A stretch of DNA of 64,000 bases, from positions 62,001 through 126,000 of the forward strand of contig NZ_CP009238.1 of assembly GCF_000743945.1 (NCBI RefSeq), read 5' to 3'. Position numbers and translations under genes: made by a program. This stretch comes from Basilea psittacipulmonis DSM 24701 (lineage in GTDB: Bacteria; Pseudomonadota; Gammaproteobacteria; Burkholderiales; Burkholderiaceae_B). Shown here piece by piece: positions 1-8,032 of this stretch. The notes below the pieces were generated by a model. That model had not been told where the DNA came from and did not search any database. It worked only from the letters and a program-made list of their open reading frames with translations. The stretch's first letter is position 1; each line of letters starts with the position of its first letter.

Positions 1-292
1 GTTAACGGATTTAAGAACCTATGTGATAGATGTACTCTATAAACAGACGCTTATAGAGTTGTTGTGTTCTAACATATCGGATATTTCGGTGCGTGCAAGG
101 CTAAAAGAAAAAGAAATAAATGAATTGCATCAGTTGGCAGTGAACGCTAAGGTGGATTTTAATAAGGTTATTTTTCAGTTATATCATAAAATAAAAAGTG
201 AAATTCATGAATCTGATTTCAATGCTAGAGATGTCATTGGAGTCATTATTGCTTATTTCTTTGAGATTTGTGATGTAGGAGTAAAATCATGA
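1..292 (+). CDS. ABC-3C system effector, C-terminal fragment (cut by window edge)
   Basis: The reading frame is open from base 2 to a TGA at 290-292, so this is the 3' end of a gene that begins outside the window; the GTG at 23 is only an internal start candidate. The visible ~96 residues are helical and charged (motif LTDLRTYVIDVLYKQ near the edge) with no catalytic motif. It overlaps the next gene by four bases (ATGA), which indicates translational coupling. The partner genes (a middle-component-6-like protein and a DUF2326-type SMC-like ATPase) suggest that this is the C-terminal domain typical of ABC-three-component effectors. That is an inference from context; the effector domain itself lies outside the window. 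Confidence 0.5.
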   Translation, partial: LTDLRTYVIDVLYKQTLIELLCSNISDISVRARLKEKEINELHQLAVNAKVDFNKVIFQLYHKIKSEIHESDFNARDVIGVIIAYFFEICDVGVKS

Positions 293-522
293 TCCTGCCA
301 AGCAAAACCGTCGCGCCCGTTGATAGTTTAATTTGCATATCGGCATATGTAATTGAGATATTAAAAGATAAGGCGATGAACATTGATGAGTTGCTAGAGC
401 TATTTAATGAGCGATATGACAAACCCATATCTATGGATAAAATGATGTTAGCCATCAATTTTCTATATCTTATTGACGTAGTGGAATATCACGATGAAAT
501 TATTAAAATTAACGTCAAGTAA
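289..522 (+). CDS. ABC-three component system, middle component 6-like protein
   Basis: A 77-residue protein beginning MILPSKTVAPVDSL, an N-terminus typical of the small MC6 family (ILPxK followed by a hydrophobic helix), and continuing with a winged-helix-like pattern (NIDELLELFNERYD, then AINFLYLIDVVEY). In ABC-3C systems such small proteins link the ABC ATPase to the effector. The start codon overlaps the upstream stop (ATGA) and its 3' end overlaps the ATPase start by 29 bases, so the three genes form one tight operon. The assignment rests on recognition of the sequence pattern plus context. Confidence 0.65.
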   Translation: MILPSKTVAPVDSLICISAYVIEILKDKAMNIDELLELFNERYDKPISMDKMMLAINFLYLIDVVEYHDEIIKINVK

Positions 523-2212
523 CCCTAACTTCCGAACAATAGTGTTCAAATCTGGATTGAATATTGTTGTGGGTACTCAGTTAACTAAGGAACAAAAAAA
601 ATCTATTAATGGCATTGGTAAAAGTATGTCATTAAATCTTGTTCATTACATTTTAGGTGGCAGTTTTAAGAAAAGATCTGAACAGAAGTTTGAAAAATTT
701 TTGGCTGAATATGGTGACTTTATATTAATGTTTCACCATAAAGGTAAGGACTATACCATTAAGAAGAATTTTGGGCAGCCTGAATTTTATATTAATGATG
801 AGAAGGTCAGTAAGTCAGCGTATCCTAAAAAATTAAATGAAATTTTTTTGGGAGCAGAAACCACACAGCCCTCGTTTAAACAGATTTTTAATTGTTTTGC
901 AAGACGGTATAGTAGTCAAACCGCTTATTATGGAAATGTGTTGACTCAACAAGGTCGTGATGTGGAAGATTATTTTCAGCGACTGACAAACTTATATTTG
1001 CTGGGGTTTGATGTAACGTTAATCCAAGCGTGTCATGACATTAAAGAAAGTATCTTAAAGCTTGAAAAAACACAACAAGTGATTAATGAATATAAAAAAG
1101 AGTGGGATGATTCCATTCTCAAAGATATTGAAGAGGGGATTGCCGAAGAGATTCGAGAATTAAGTGTTAAGCTTGAAAATTTTCGGATACAAGAAAATTT
1201 TGATTTCTTAAAGAAAAAGGCTGATGATATGACGGCTACGATGGGGAGAATGAGAAATCAGATTTATGATCTAGAACAGGTACTAGCACGGAAAAAAGAC
1301 AGTTTTGAAACATCGAAAAATACGGAAGTTGATTTAGAAAAAATTGAAAAATTGTTTAATGAGGCCAGTGTCTTTTTTGATGAAAAAATCAGCAAGCGAT
1401 TGGCGGACGCACAAAACTTTCATGAACAACTGATTAAAAATAGAAAAGAACGATTGGAAAAAGAAATTCAAACCATTAAAGGCCAGTTAATGGATTTGGA
1501 AAAAGAACTTATCAAAGTGGGTAGTGAACGAGATAGTTTGCTCAAGGATTTAGATAATTCGGGGGCATTGGAAGAAAGGGACTCGATTAAAAATCGTATT
1601 GTTACTTTAAAAAATAAACAGGCGGAACTTGAAAAGTACGAACGCTTATTGGAAGATTTTAAGCAAGACAAAATTCAATTAGAACTTAAAAAAGTACAAA
1701 ACAGAAAAGAGGGCTTGGATTATTTGGCTATTCATAAAAATAGACTCAATGAGATAAGTAAAACGTTTCGAAGTTTAGTCAAAAAGTTTTATGACCATAC
1801 TGGCGGTTCTTTGAGTATTGATGTGGCTAAAGATGCTAAATATCTTTTTGATATTTCGGTGAGTATTCCTAAAGAAGATTCTCAAGGAGTCGGCGAAGTT
1901 AAGATATTTTGTTATGACGTATTATTGTTTTTGATGAATAAGGCGTTGCTTGGTTTTCTGGCTCATGATGGTTGTCTTTTTTCAGAGATGGATCCAAGAC
2001 AGAAATCGACTATTTTTAAAGTTGTTTTAGAGTTAATGAAAGAATCAAATGATTTTCAGTATGTTGTGAATATCGGTAATCATTCGCTTAAAGAGGTCTT
2101 AGAAGCCGATGTTCTAACGCCAGAACAAAAACGTGATATTGAAAATAGTATTTGTTTAGAACTTTCTGATAAAGATCCCAAAGATTGGTTATTTGGGGTG
2201 AGTTTTCATTAA
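494..2212 (+). CDS. DUF2326-type SMC/RecN-like ATPase of an ABC-3C system
   Basis: This 572-residue protein has an N-terminal ABC half with a Walker A-like motif at residues 39-45 (NGIGKSM), preceded by the family pattern FKSGLNIVVG. A long charged coiled coil spans about residues 180-430. The C-terminal half carries a signature-like GVGEVKIFCYDV and a Walker B-like AHDGCLFSEMDPRQ, as in DUF2326 proteins. Such SMC-like ATPases are the sensor/motor of ABC-three-component systems, which are proposed to act in defence against invading DNA. It starts inside the middle-component gene. Nothing recognisable of the system follows it. The assignment is good at family level; a defence role is inferred. 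Confidence 0.8.
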   Translation: MKLLKLTSSNPNFRTIVFKSGLNIVVGTQLTKEQKKSINGIGKSMSLNLVHYILGGSFKKRSEQKFEKFLAEYGDFILMFHHKGKDYTIKKNFGQPEFYINDEKVSKSAYPKKLNEIFLGAETTQPSFKQIFNCFARRYSSQTAYYGNVLTQQGRDVEDYFQRLTNLYLLGFDVTLIQACHDIKESILKLEKTQQVINEYKKEWDDSILKDIEEGIAEEIRELSVKLENFRIQENFDFLKKKADDMTATMGRMRNQIYDLEQVLARKKDSFETSKNTEVDLEKIEKLFNEASVFFDEKISKRLADAQNFHEQLIKNRKERLEKEIQTIKGQLMDLEKELIKVGSERDSLLKDLDNSGALEERDSIKNRIVTLKNKQAELEKYERLLEDFKQDKIQLELKKVQNRKEGLDYLAIHKNRLNEISKTFRSLVKKFYDHTGGSLSIDVAKDAKYLFDISVSIPKEDSQGVGEVKIFCYDVLLFLMNKALLGFLAHDGCLFSEMDPRQKSTIFKVVLELMKESNDFQYVVNIGNHSLKEVLEADVLTPEQKRDIENSICLELSDKDPKDWLFGVSFH

Positions 2213-2241
2213 AGCCGCCCCATCCATATAGGTGGCTACTT

Positions 2242-2358
2242 ATGATGAGGTCAATAATGAGTGTTTCCGCCGTGCCTGTTGCAAAGAAGTTATTGGATTT
2301 ATCTCGAGAAGAACAGATTCAGTTAAATAATATGAATCTTGAGAAACCTCACTTTTAA
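2242..2358 (+). CDS. short ORF of unknown function (38 codons)
   Basis: A possible small protein of 38 residues (or 33 from the in-frame ATG at 2257) with the segment VPVAKKLLDLSREEQ, which would form an amphipathic helix. It lies 30 bases after the ATPase gene. No convincing ribosome binding site precedes it. It may be a real small protein, a remnant of a larger gene such as an antitoxin, or chance. I do not recognise a family. Confidence 0.25.
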   Translation: MMRSIMSVSAVPVAKKLLDLSREEQIQLNNMNLEKPHF

Positions 2359-2403
2359 AAATCCACTATAAATTTTTCTATAAAACCGATATAATCGTGT
2401 GTT

Positions 2404-2440
2404 CAGTGGTTCGTAACCATCCCACTATAAAAAACTAAGG
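2404..2440 (+). promoter_or_regulatory. preQ1-I riboswitch
   Basis: The aptamer reads as a P1 stem AGTGG/CCACT closing a C/U-rich loop, followed directly by the diagnostic A-rich tail ATAAAAAACTAAGG. It matches the classic preQ1-I consensus nearly base for base. The tail contains the ribosome binding site (AAGG, 2437-2440) nine bases before the yhhQ ATG, so ligand-induced pseudoknot formation would hide the Shine-Dalgarno sequence; control is therefore most likely translational. The downstream gene encodes a queuosine-precursor transporter, exactly the expected target. Confidence 0.92.
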
Positions 2441-2448
2441 AATGTAAA

Positions 2449-3093
2449 ATGAAATTATTATCGTTAGATTCGTCTTTGGAAAAGAAGACGGTTTTTTGGC
2501 TGTGTTTTTGGCATATTGTTGTCATTATTAGTAGCAATTATTTGGTTCAATTCCCTTTCAGAATCGGCCCGTATCACACGACTTGGGGTGCATTCACTTT
2601 TCCATTTATCTTTTTAACGACTGATTTGACGGTGCGTTTGGTCGGTCGTGATATTGCACGTCGGATCATTTTTATGGCGATGGTGCCGTCGTGGTTGATT
2701 TCGTATTTGATTTCAGTTTGGTTTCATGATGGGCAATGGCAGGGTTGGTCAGCATTGAGTGAATTTCATTCTTTTGCTTTCCGCATTGCGTTTGCAAGTT
2801 TTGCTGCTTATGTAACGGGACAATTATTAGATATTTACGTATTTAATCGTTTAAGACAGTTAAAGTCTTGGTGGGTGGCTCCTTCGGCTTCGACAATCGC
2901 GGGCAATGCTTTGGATACAGTGGTTTTCTTTGCGGTAGCTTTCTATGCATCCAGTGATCCCTATATGGCGGCACATTGGGTGGATATCGCGTGGGTAGAT
3001 TACGTCTGGAAAATCGTGATTAGTGGCTTGTTGTTTTTGCCCGCTTATGGTGTGTTATTGAAGTTTTTGATGCGTCAATTAAAGAGCAAATAA
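2449..3093 (+). CDS. yhhQ: queuosine precursor transporter (7-cyano-7-deazaguanine/preQ0 importer)
   Basis: This 214-residue integral membrane protein has about six membrane segments and YhhQ-family landmarks: an acidic/polar cluster after the third hydrophobic stretch (FLTTDLTVRLVGRD) and the conserved APSASTIAGNALDT segment near residue 143. YhhQ proteins import queuosine precursors for tRNA modification. A preQ1-I riboswitch overlaps its ribosome binding site. The same window contains queF (12985-13443), which converts preQ0 to preQ1. It is a single gene, followed by a long tandem repeat. Confidence 0.93.
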   Translation: MKLLSLDSSLEKKTVFWLCFWHIVVIISSNYLVQFPFRIGPYHTTWGAFTFPFIFLTTDLTVRLVGRDIARRIIFMAMVPSWLISYLISVWFHDGQWQGWSALSEFHSFAFRIAFASFAAYVTGQLLDIYVFNRLRQLKSWWVAPSASTIAGNALDTVVFFAVAFYASSDPYMAAHWVDIAWVDYVWKIVISGLLFLPAYGVLLKFLMRQLKSK

Positions 3094-3672
3094 GTCAGCA
3101 TCACGGTTTAACGGTAACGATCTGCAATAATCGCCTATGAATCAAAGCAGTCTAAAATCAGAGGCTGACCCAATCATGTCAATCAGGATATGAAAAGGGC
3201 TGTTTACCTAATCGTGTCAAAGTGGTTGTATATTGGCAATTGGTGAGGCTGTTGGAAGTTCAATGAATAAGTCACCGTCACGGTTTAACGGCAACGATCT
3301 GCAATGATCGTCTATGAATTAAGGCAGTCTAAAATCAGAGGTTGACGACTAATCATGTCAATCAGGATATGAAAGGGCTGTTTACCTAATCGTGTCAAAG
3401 TGGTTGTATATTGGCGATTGGTGAGGTTGTTGGAAGTTCAATGAATAAGTCACCATCACGGTTTAACGGCAACGATCTGCAATGATCGTCTATGAATTAA
3501 GGCAGTCTAAAATCAGAGGTTGACGACTAATCATGTCAATCAGGATATGAAAGGGCTGTTTACCTAATCGTGTCAAAGAGGTTGTATATTGGCAATTGGT
3601 GAGGCTGTTGGAAGTTCAATGAATAAGTCACCGTCACGGTTTAACGGCAACGATCTGCAACGATCGCTGGGT
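3093..3672 (+). repeat. 178-bp tandem repeat, about 3.25 copies
   Basis: The string CGGTTTAACGG recurs at 3104, 3281, 3459 and 3637, giving spacings of 177, 178 and 178 bp. Each unit contains a small inverted repeat (ACGATC-6 nt-GATCGT in copies 2 and 3) and two related words of the form CTAATCRTGTCAA. The array begins at the yhhQ stop codon and fills most of the 777-bp gap before the ornithine cyclodeaminase gene. There is no credible ORF in it. Confidence 0.95.
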
Positions 3673-3741
3673 GTGATTGGGCAAATATTGGATGACATGA
3701 GATGGCTTTTGCATCCAGTATTCATTTGATCCTCAAATTTT

Positions 3742-3759
3742 TCTAGGGTTTTCCCTAGA
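3742..3759. promoter_or_regulatory. inverted repeat upstream of the ornithine cyclodeaminase gene
   Basis: A perfect 7-bp inverted repeat TCTAGGG-TTTT-CCCTAGA lies 112 bases before the ATG at 3871. There is no T-run behind it, so an operator or a weak hairpin is as likely as a terminator. Function unknown. Confidence 0.35.
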
Positions 3760-3870
3760 TTTATAAAGACTTATTTTCACTTATCATAGTGTTATACATC
3801 ATTGTTAAAAAGTTATGCGATTCATCTGGCGGACGTTGGTGAGGCTCGGGCAGATGAATGAGGAGGTTTT

Positions 3871-4911
3871 ATGAAATATACGGAAGCATTGTTGTCTTAT
3901 TTGTTGCAACCACAAGAGTTGGCAACTATCGTCAAGAAAAAGGGTATGAAAGAGTGTTTGTTGGGTGTCGCTCAATACATTTATGACGATTATTTGCATT
4001 GGGATGAGTTTGATAAATCTGCGAGAGTGGCAAAATACATTGAGGATGGAGTTTGTGAATTAATGCCGATTGCAGACAAAGAGGGGTATGGATTTAAGTA
4101 TGTAAATTGTCACCCCTATAACCCAGACAAAGGTATGTCAACGGTGTTGGCGTTTGGTGCATTAGCTGATATGAAAACGGGAATGCCTTATTTTATCGGC
4201 GAGATGACGGTTATGACGGCTATTCGTACCGCGGCGACTTCTTTATTAGCGGCCCGTTATTTGGCTCGTAAAAATTCAAAAGTGATGGCGATTATTGGTA
4301 ATGGCTGTCAGTCTGAATTCCAAGCATTGGCGTTTCATTATGAATTAGGTATTAACACCTTGCATTTGTATGATACGGATGTGGCGGCTAGTGAAAAGTT
4401 GAAAAAGAATTTGGCTTTTACGGGCATGGAGATTAAGATTTTTTCTAGTGTTCCAGAGGCATTAGAGGGTGCGGATATTGTTACCACGATTACGGCTGAG
4501 TATTCTAGAGCCCATATTTTGAAACAGGAGTGGATTAAGCCAGGTATGTATATCAATGCAGTGGGTGGTGATTCGCCAGGTAAAACTGAGCTAGAACCAG
4601 AGATTTTGAGACAAGCTGATGGTGGCGTGTATATTGAGTTTGAACCTCAAACACGCGTGGAGGGCGAGTTGCAGAATGTGGAAGCGGATTTTCCAGTAAA
4701 AGCGTTGGTGGATGTGTTTAAAACAGGCAAAGGTCGTGAAAACGATGAGCAGGTCATTGTTTTTGACTCAGTAGGTTTTGCTTTGGAAGATTATTCTGTA
4801 TTGAAGTATTTCTTCGATGTTGCCAAAGAATTGGATGTCTTGAAAGAAATTCGTTTAGTGCCGAACTTGGAAAATCCTAAAGATCTATTCTCATACATAC
4901 ATGAGGTCTAA
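3871..4911 (+). CDS. ornithine cyclodeaminase
   Basis: This 346-residue member of the ornithine cyclodeaminase/mu-crystallin family converts L-ornithine to L-proline plus ammonia using bound NAD. Visible landmarks are the substrate-binding region KYVNCHPYNPDKGM, the helix TAIRTAATSLLAARYLA, the Rossmann turn IIGNGCQSEFQ (about residues 140-150) and the segment AVGGDSPGKTELE that carries the catalytic aspartate. The ATG is preceded by a good GAGGAGG-like ribosome binding site. Arginase (10035-10964) would supply ornithine. A rho-independent terminator follows. A related activity on another amino acid cannot be excluded. Confidence 0.88.
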   Translation: MKYTEALLSYLLQPQELATIVKKKGMKECLLGVAQYIYDDYLHWDEFDKSARVAKYIEDGVCELMPIADKEGYGFKYVNCHPYNPDKGMSTVLAFGALADMKTGMPYFIGEMTVMTAIRTAATSLLAARYLARKNSKVMAIIGNGCQSEFQALAFHYELGINTLHLYDTDVAASEKLKKNLAFTGMEIKIFSSVPEALEGADIVTTITAEYSRAHILKQEWIKPGMYINAVGGDSPGKTELEPEILRQADGGVYIEFEPQTRVEGELQNVEADFPVKALVDVFKTGKGRENDEQVIVFDSVGFALEDYSVLKYFFDVAKELDVLKEIRLVPNLENPKDLFSYIHEV

Positions 4912-4939
4912 TCGAAAAAGATTTTAATTTTAGGGGATC

Positions 4940-4979
4940 AAAGTCGCTTGAAGTGAATTACTTTGGGCGACTTTTTTTA
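4940..4979 (+). terminator. rho-independent terminator after ornithine cyclodeaminase
   Basis: AAGTCGC (4941-4947) pairs with GCGACTT (4967-4973) and is followed by a run of T. It lies about 30 bases after the stop at 4911. Confidence 0.8.
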
Positions 4980-5200
4980 TTTTTTAATGATAGTGAAAGG
5001 TAGTATAAGAGGGGGTTTGTAAGAGAACGGTGTGGTTAATAAAAATGAATAAAGTGCGAGGAATGGGTGATCTGGATCGGATAAATAAATCTAATAAGAA
5101 ACCCCTCTAATACCAAGAACAGCAAGGGTTTGGGGCGTATTGTGAAGTGGTATTTTGAATAAGGTGTATCGTAATTTCTGTAAGTTTTGTTTGTAAGGTT

Positions 5201-6604
5201 TTATCGTTCCAACAAATTATTGCCACTGTTTTTGGGAAGTTTGAGATAAAAGATGGCTGAAAGTAAGGCAAATAGGGCGATGACGAGGTAGGTGTAATTT
5301 ACATCGACAAGTGTTGCTTCTGGATGTTGGTTGAAGTATGTGCTGAGATCGAGTGAAACGGTAGCAATACCAATGCCTAGACTAAAGCTGATTTGTTGGG
5401 TGGTGGCGGCAAAGCTACTGGCTTGGCTCATTTGGTGTTTAGGAATATCCGCATAACACAAAGCATTCACGCCAGTTAATTCAAGTGAACGGAAAGTGCC
5501 AATCATAAAGACGATGGCGGTGATTAGATAAAAGTTGCTGTGTTGATCGAGCAAACTCATGCTGGCAAGGCTAATGCCAAGAACAACAGCCGACAAGCTA
5601 AGAATTAAACGGAAGTTGAAAGCATTCATTAATGGGTTGATAATGAATTTAATCAACAACGCTCCTAATCCGCCAATCAATGTAACAATGCCCGCTTTGA
5701 ACGGTGAATAGCCAAAAAAGACTTGGAGTTGTAAGGCGAGTAAAAAAGGCAAAGCACTCACAGAAAAACGGCAGAAACTGGCTCCATAAGTGGTTAAAGA
5801 AAAGGTGGGAATTTTTAACAAAGCGAGATCCAAAATACTATGCGGGTGTTTTTGGGCATAGAAAAAGTAGCAAAGTCCAGTCGCCAAGCCGATGATAATG
5901 AGATACCAAGACCATCGTTCATGTTGTCCTAGGGATTCTAGCCCCAATACAAAACACGCCATGGTAATGGTGGTGAGCAAAAAACCGACTTTATCGAGTT
6001 GCATTTTTTGATCGCTACGATAATTTTGAACGTACCGATAACTAAGGATGAATCCGATGATACCAATGGGGATGTTCATCAAAAATATCCAATGCCAGCT
6101 CGCTATACTGATGATTAAACCACCAAGGGGTGGGCCTAACATGGGGCCAAGCATGGCGGGAATAGAAAGGAATGAGGTGGCTTTAAGCAGTTCTTTAGCA
6201 TCAATGCTTTTGAGCAAAATAATTCTACCCACAGGAACGAGCATGGCACCACAGATACCTTGCAGGAATCGAAAGAGAATCAAGGTATCAATATGGGTGG
6301 CTAAGGCACACGCCAATGAGGTTACTGTAAACCCAGATATGGCAAAAAGGAAAATGGTTTTGGCACCGAAACGATCGGCAAGCCAGCCAGAAATAGGCAC
6401 AAAAACAGCACAAGCAAGTAAATATGAGGAAATCGCAACGTTCATGCGAACCGTCGTTGTCTGAAAAGATTCGGCCATCGAGGGCAATGCCATGGCAATC
6501 ACCGCGGCATCAAACAATTGCATAAATAAAGCACAGGTGATGATCCATGGAATGATTTTGGTGTGATGGTGACTTGCTTCATGTGCTGGCATAACGATTA
6601 GCAT
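5201..6604 (-). CDS. MFS multidrug transporter, DHA2/EmrB-QacA type
   Basis: About 467 residues with 14 predicted membrane segments and DHA2-family motifs: ALFMQLFDAAVIAMALPSM in the first segment, motif A GWLADRFGAKTIF, and the motif C-like stretch PAMLGPMLGPPLGG in the fifth segment. It probably exports drugs or other toxic compounds by proton antiport across the inner membrane. The frame stays open upstream to 6880, but those ~91 codons are low-complexity P/H/S/T-rich sequence, antisense to a G-rich spacer. I therefore start at the ATG at 6604; the ATG at 6592 (MPAHEAS) is equally possible, and neither has a clear ribosome binding site. The gene stands alone, divergent from the shikimate-dehydrogenase-like gene. 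Confidence 0.82.
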   Translation of the reverse strand: MLIVMPAHEASHHHTKIIPWIITCALFMQLFDAAVIAMALPSMAESFQTTTVRMNVAISSYLLACAVFVPISGWLADRFGAKTIFLFAISGFTVTSLACALATHIDTLILFRFLQGICGAMLVPVGRIILLKSIDAKELLKATSFLSIPAMLGPMLGPPLGGLIISIASWHWIFLMNIPIGIIGFILSYRYVQNYRSDQKMQLDKVGFLLTTITMACFVLGLESLGQHERWSWYLIIIGLATGLCYFFYAQKHPHSILDLALLKIPTFSLTTYGASFCRFSVSALPFLLALQLQVFFGYSPFKAGIVTLIGGLGALLIKFIINPLMNAFNFRLILSLSAVVLGISLASMSLLDQHSNFYLITAIVFMIGTFRSLELTGVNALCYADIPKHQMSQASSFAATTQQISFSLGIGIATVSLDLSTYFNQHPEATLVDVNYTYLVIALFALLSAIFYLKLPKNSGNNLLER

Positions 6605-6937
6605 TGAAAATAAGTAAAACGATATTTTAACAAGAATGAAATGATGGTGTATTGAATGGGGTAGGGAGAGGAGGTTGATGTTCTTGTTGGATGGAGATGA
6701 TTGAGTTAAGTGAAAAGATTGCTGTGATGGGAGGTGTGAGAGGGAAGTGAGAGTGGTGAGATGAGAAGGTTGTGTGCAGTGGCTTGAGGTTGGGAGGGGA
6801 GGTGGTGGTGGGTGAAAGTGCTGAGATTTTTGTGTGAGGTAAGTGTTGAAAAGACAAGGGGATGGGTGAGATGAGGGCATGTCAATGCGGTGCTCGTTTA
6901 TAATGATAGGCCGTTATGAATGGGTGTAGGTTAAAAG
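6605..6937. other. G/A/T-rich, C-poor intergenic spacer
   Basis: The plus strand is strongly C-poor (runs such as GGGTAGGGAGAGGAGG and GGGAGGGGAGGTGG). The minus-strand frame of the EmrB-like gene remains open across it, which is explained by the lack of stop-forming bases on that strand rather than by coding. It must hold the divergent promoters of the two flanking genes, but I cannot place them. Confidence 0.5.
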
Positions 6938-7768
6938 ATGAATATTACGGGTAACACAAGGGTTATTGGGCATATTGGGTATCCGACTCATACGTTTAAA
7001 TCGCCGATGATTTATAACCCTTATTTTGAACAAATGGGCATAGATGTTGTTGTGGTGCCGTTTTCGGTAACGACAGAATATTATGCGAATTTTTTGAGAA
7101 GTTTATTTAATTGTGGCAATACAGTCGGTGCTTTGATTACGATGCCACATAAAGTGAGTACCACATCCTTAGTGTCGCGTTTGTCAAAAACGGCTCAGAT
7201 TGCAGGTTCGTGTAATGCAGTCAGATTGGGCAAAGACGGGCAATTAGAGGGCGATATGTTTGATGGAGAGGGCTTTGTTCAAGGTATGTTAAGAAAAGGC
7301 GTTAATCCTCACGGAAAGTCTGCTTTGGTGGTGGGCTGTGGCGGTGTGGGACGGGCCATTGCAGCATCGTTGGCAAAAGCAGGAGTGGCCCGTATTGCTT
7401 TGTTTGATATAGCTGATTCATCGATGATGTTTTTGGCCTCGCAAATCCAACGATATTATCCAGAAGTGGACGTGTTGACGGGGATTAGGAATCCGCAAGG
7501 TTATGAGATTGTGGTAAACGCGACATCTTTGGGTATGGAAGAGGGGGATGAATTGCCGATGGATGTTGCCTTGATTGATAATGATGCGTTTGTTGGTGAT
7601 GTGGTGTTAAGGGCGGAAATGACTGCGTTTTTAAGCCAAGCAAAAGAAAAAGGATGTCAGGTTCAAGTTGGCACGGATATGTTGTTTGAACAAATTCCAG
7701 TCTATTTAGAATATTTTGGCTTACCCACCACGACACCCGATGTGTTGAGACGTTATGCAAAGATTTAA
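6938..7768 (+). CDS. shikimate dehydrogenase-family protein (AroE-like)
   Basis: This 276-residue two-domain enzyme has an N-terminal substrate domain with FKSPMIYNPYF (the SKSP-like motif is altered) and TMPHK, where K72 matches the catalytic lysine. The canonical NTDG is replaced by MFDG, but the catalytic aspartate (D109) is kept. A C-terminal NADP-binding Rossmann fold (VVGCGGVGRAIAASLA) and NATSLGM follow. The altered substrate motifs place it among AroE paralogues (quinate or other shikimate-like substrates) rather than the housekeeping AroE. It precedes an aromatic-acid transporter on the same strand, suggesting uptake and oxidation of a shikimate- or quinate-like compound. Substrate unknown. 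Confidence 0.78.
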   Translation: MNITGNTRVIGHIGYPTHTFKSPMIYNPYFEQMGIDVVVVPFSVTTEYYANFLRSLFNCGNTVGALITMPHKVSTTSLVSRLSKTAQIAGSCNAVRLGKDGQLEGDMFDGEGFVQGMLRKGVNPHGKSALVVGCGGVGRAIAASLAKAGVARIALFDIADSSMMFLASQIQRYYPEVDVLTGIRNPQGYEIVVNATSLGMEEGDELPMDVALIDNDAFVGDVVLRAEMTAFLSQAKEKGCQVQVGTDMLFEQIPVYLEYFGLPTTTPDVLRRYAKI

Positions 7769-8032
7769 TGAAGTGATGAAATGAATGTGAGTTGTTTAAC
7801 AGGGTCGCTGAAAGTCTGATGAATGGCTGTTTTAAGTAGATGTTGTGAAGTGTTGAAGTGGTGATGGAATGTGATTGATGTCGTGTTTAGTGTTGTTAAG
7901 TTGGTGGTGAGATGAATGTAGGGTTGTTGAGTGAAATGGTGTGTGAGGTTGTGGATAAAACAATGAGACGGTGTGTGATGGTGTTAAATAGTGTGATGGA
8001 AACGCTGATAGTGTGATGAAATGGGTGTTTAA

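Noticed and set aside
6605..6880. N-terminal extension of the EmrB-like transporter by about 91 codons
   Set aside because: The added sequence is P/H/S/T low complexity, arises opposite a C-poor spacer, and the conserved family start lies at 6604/6592.
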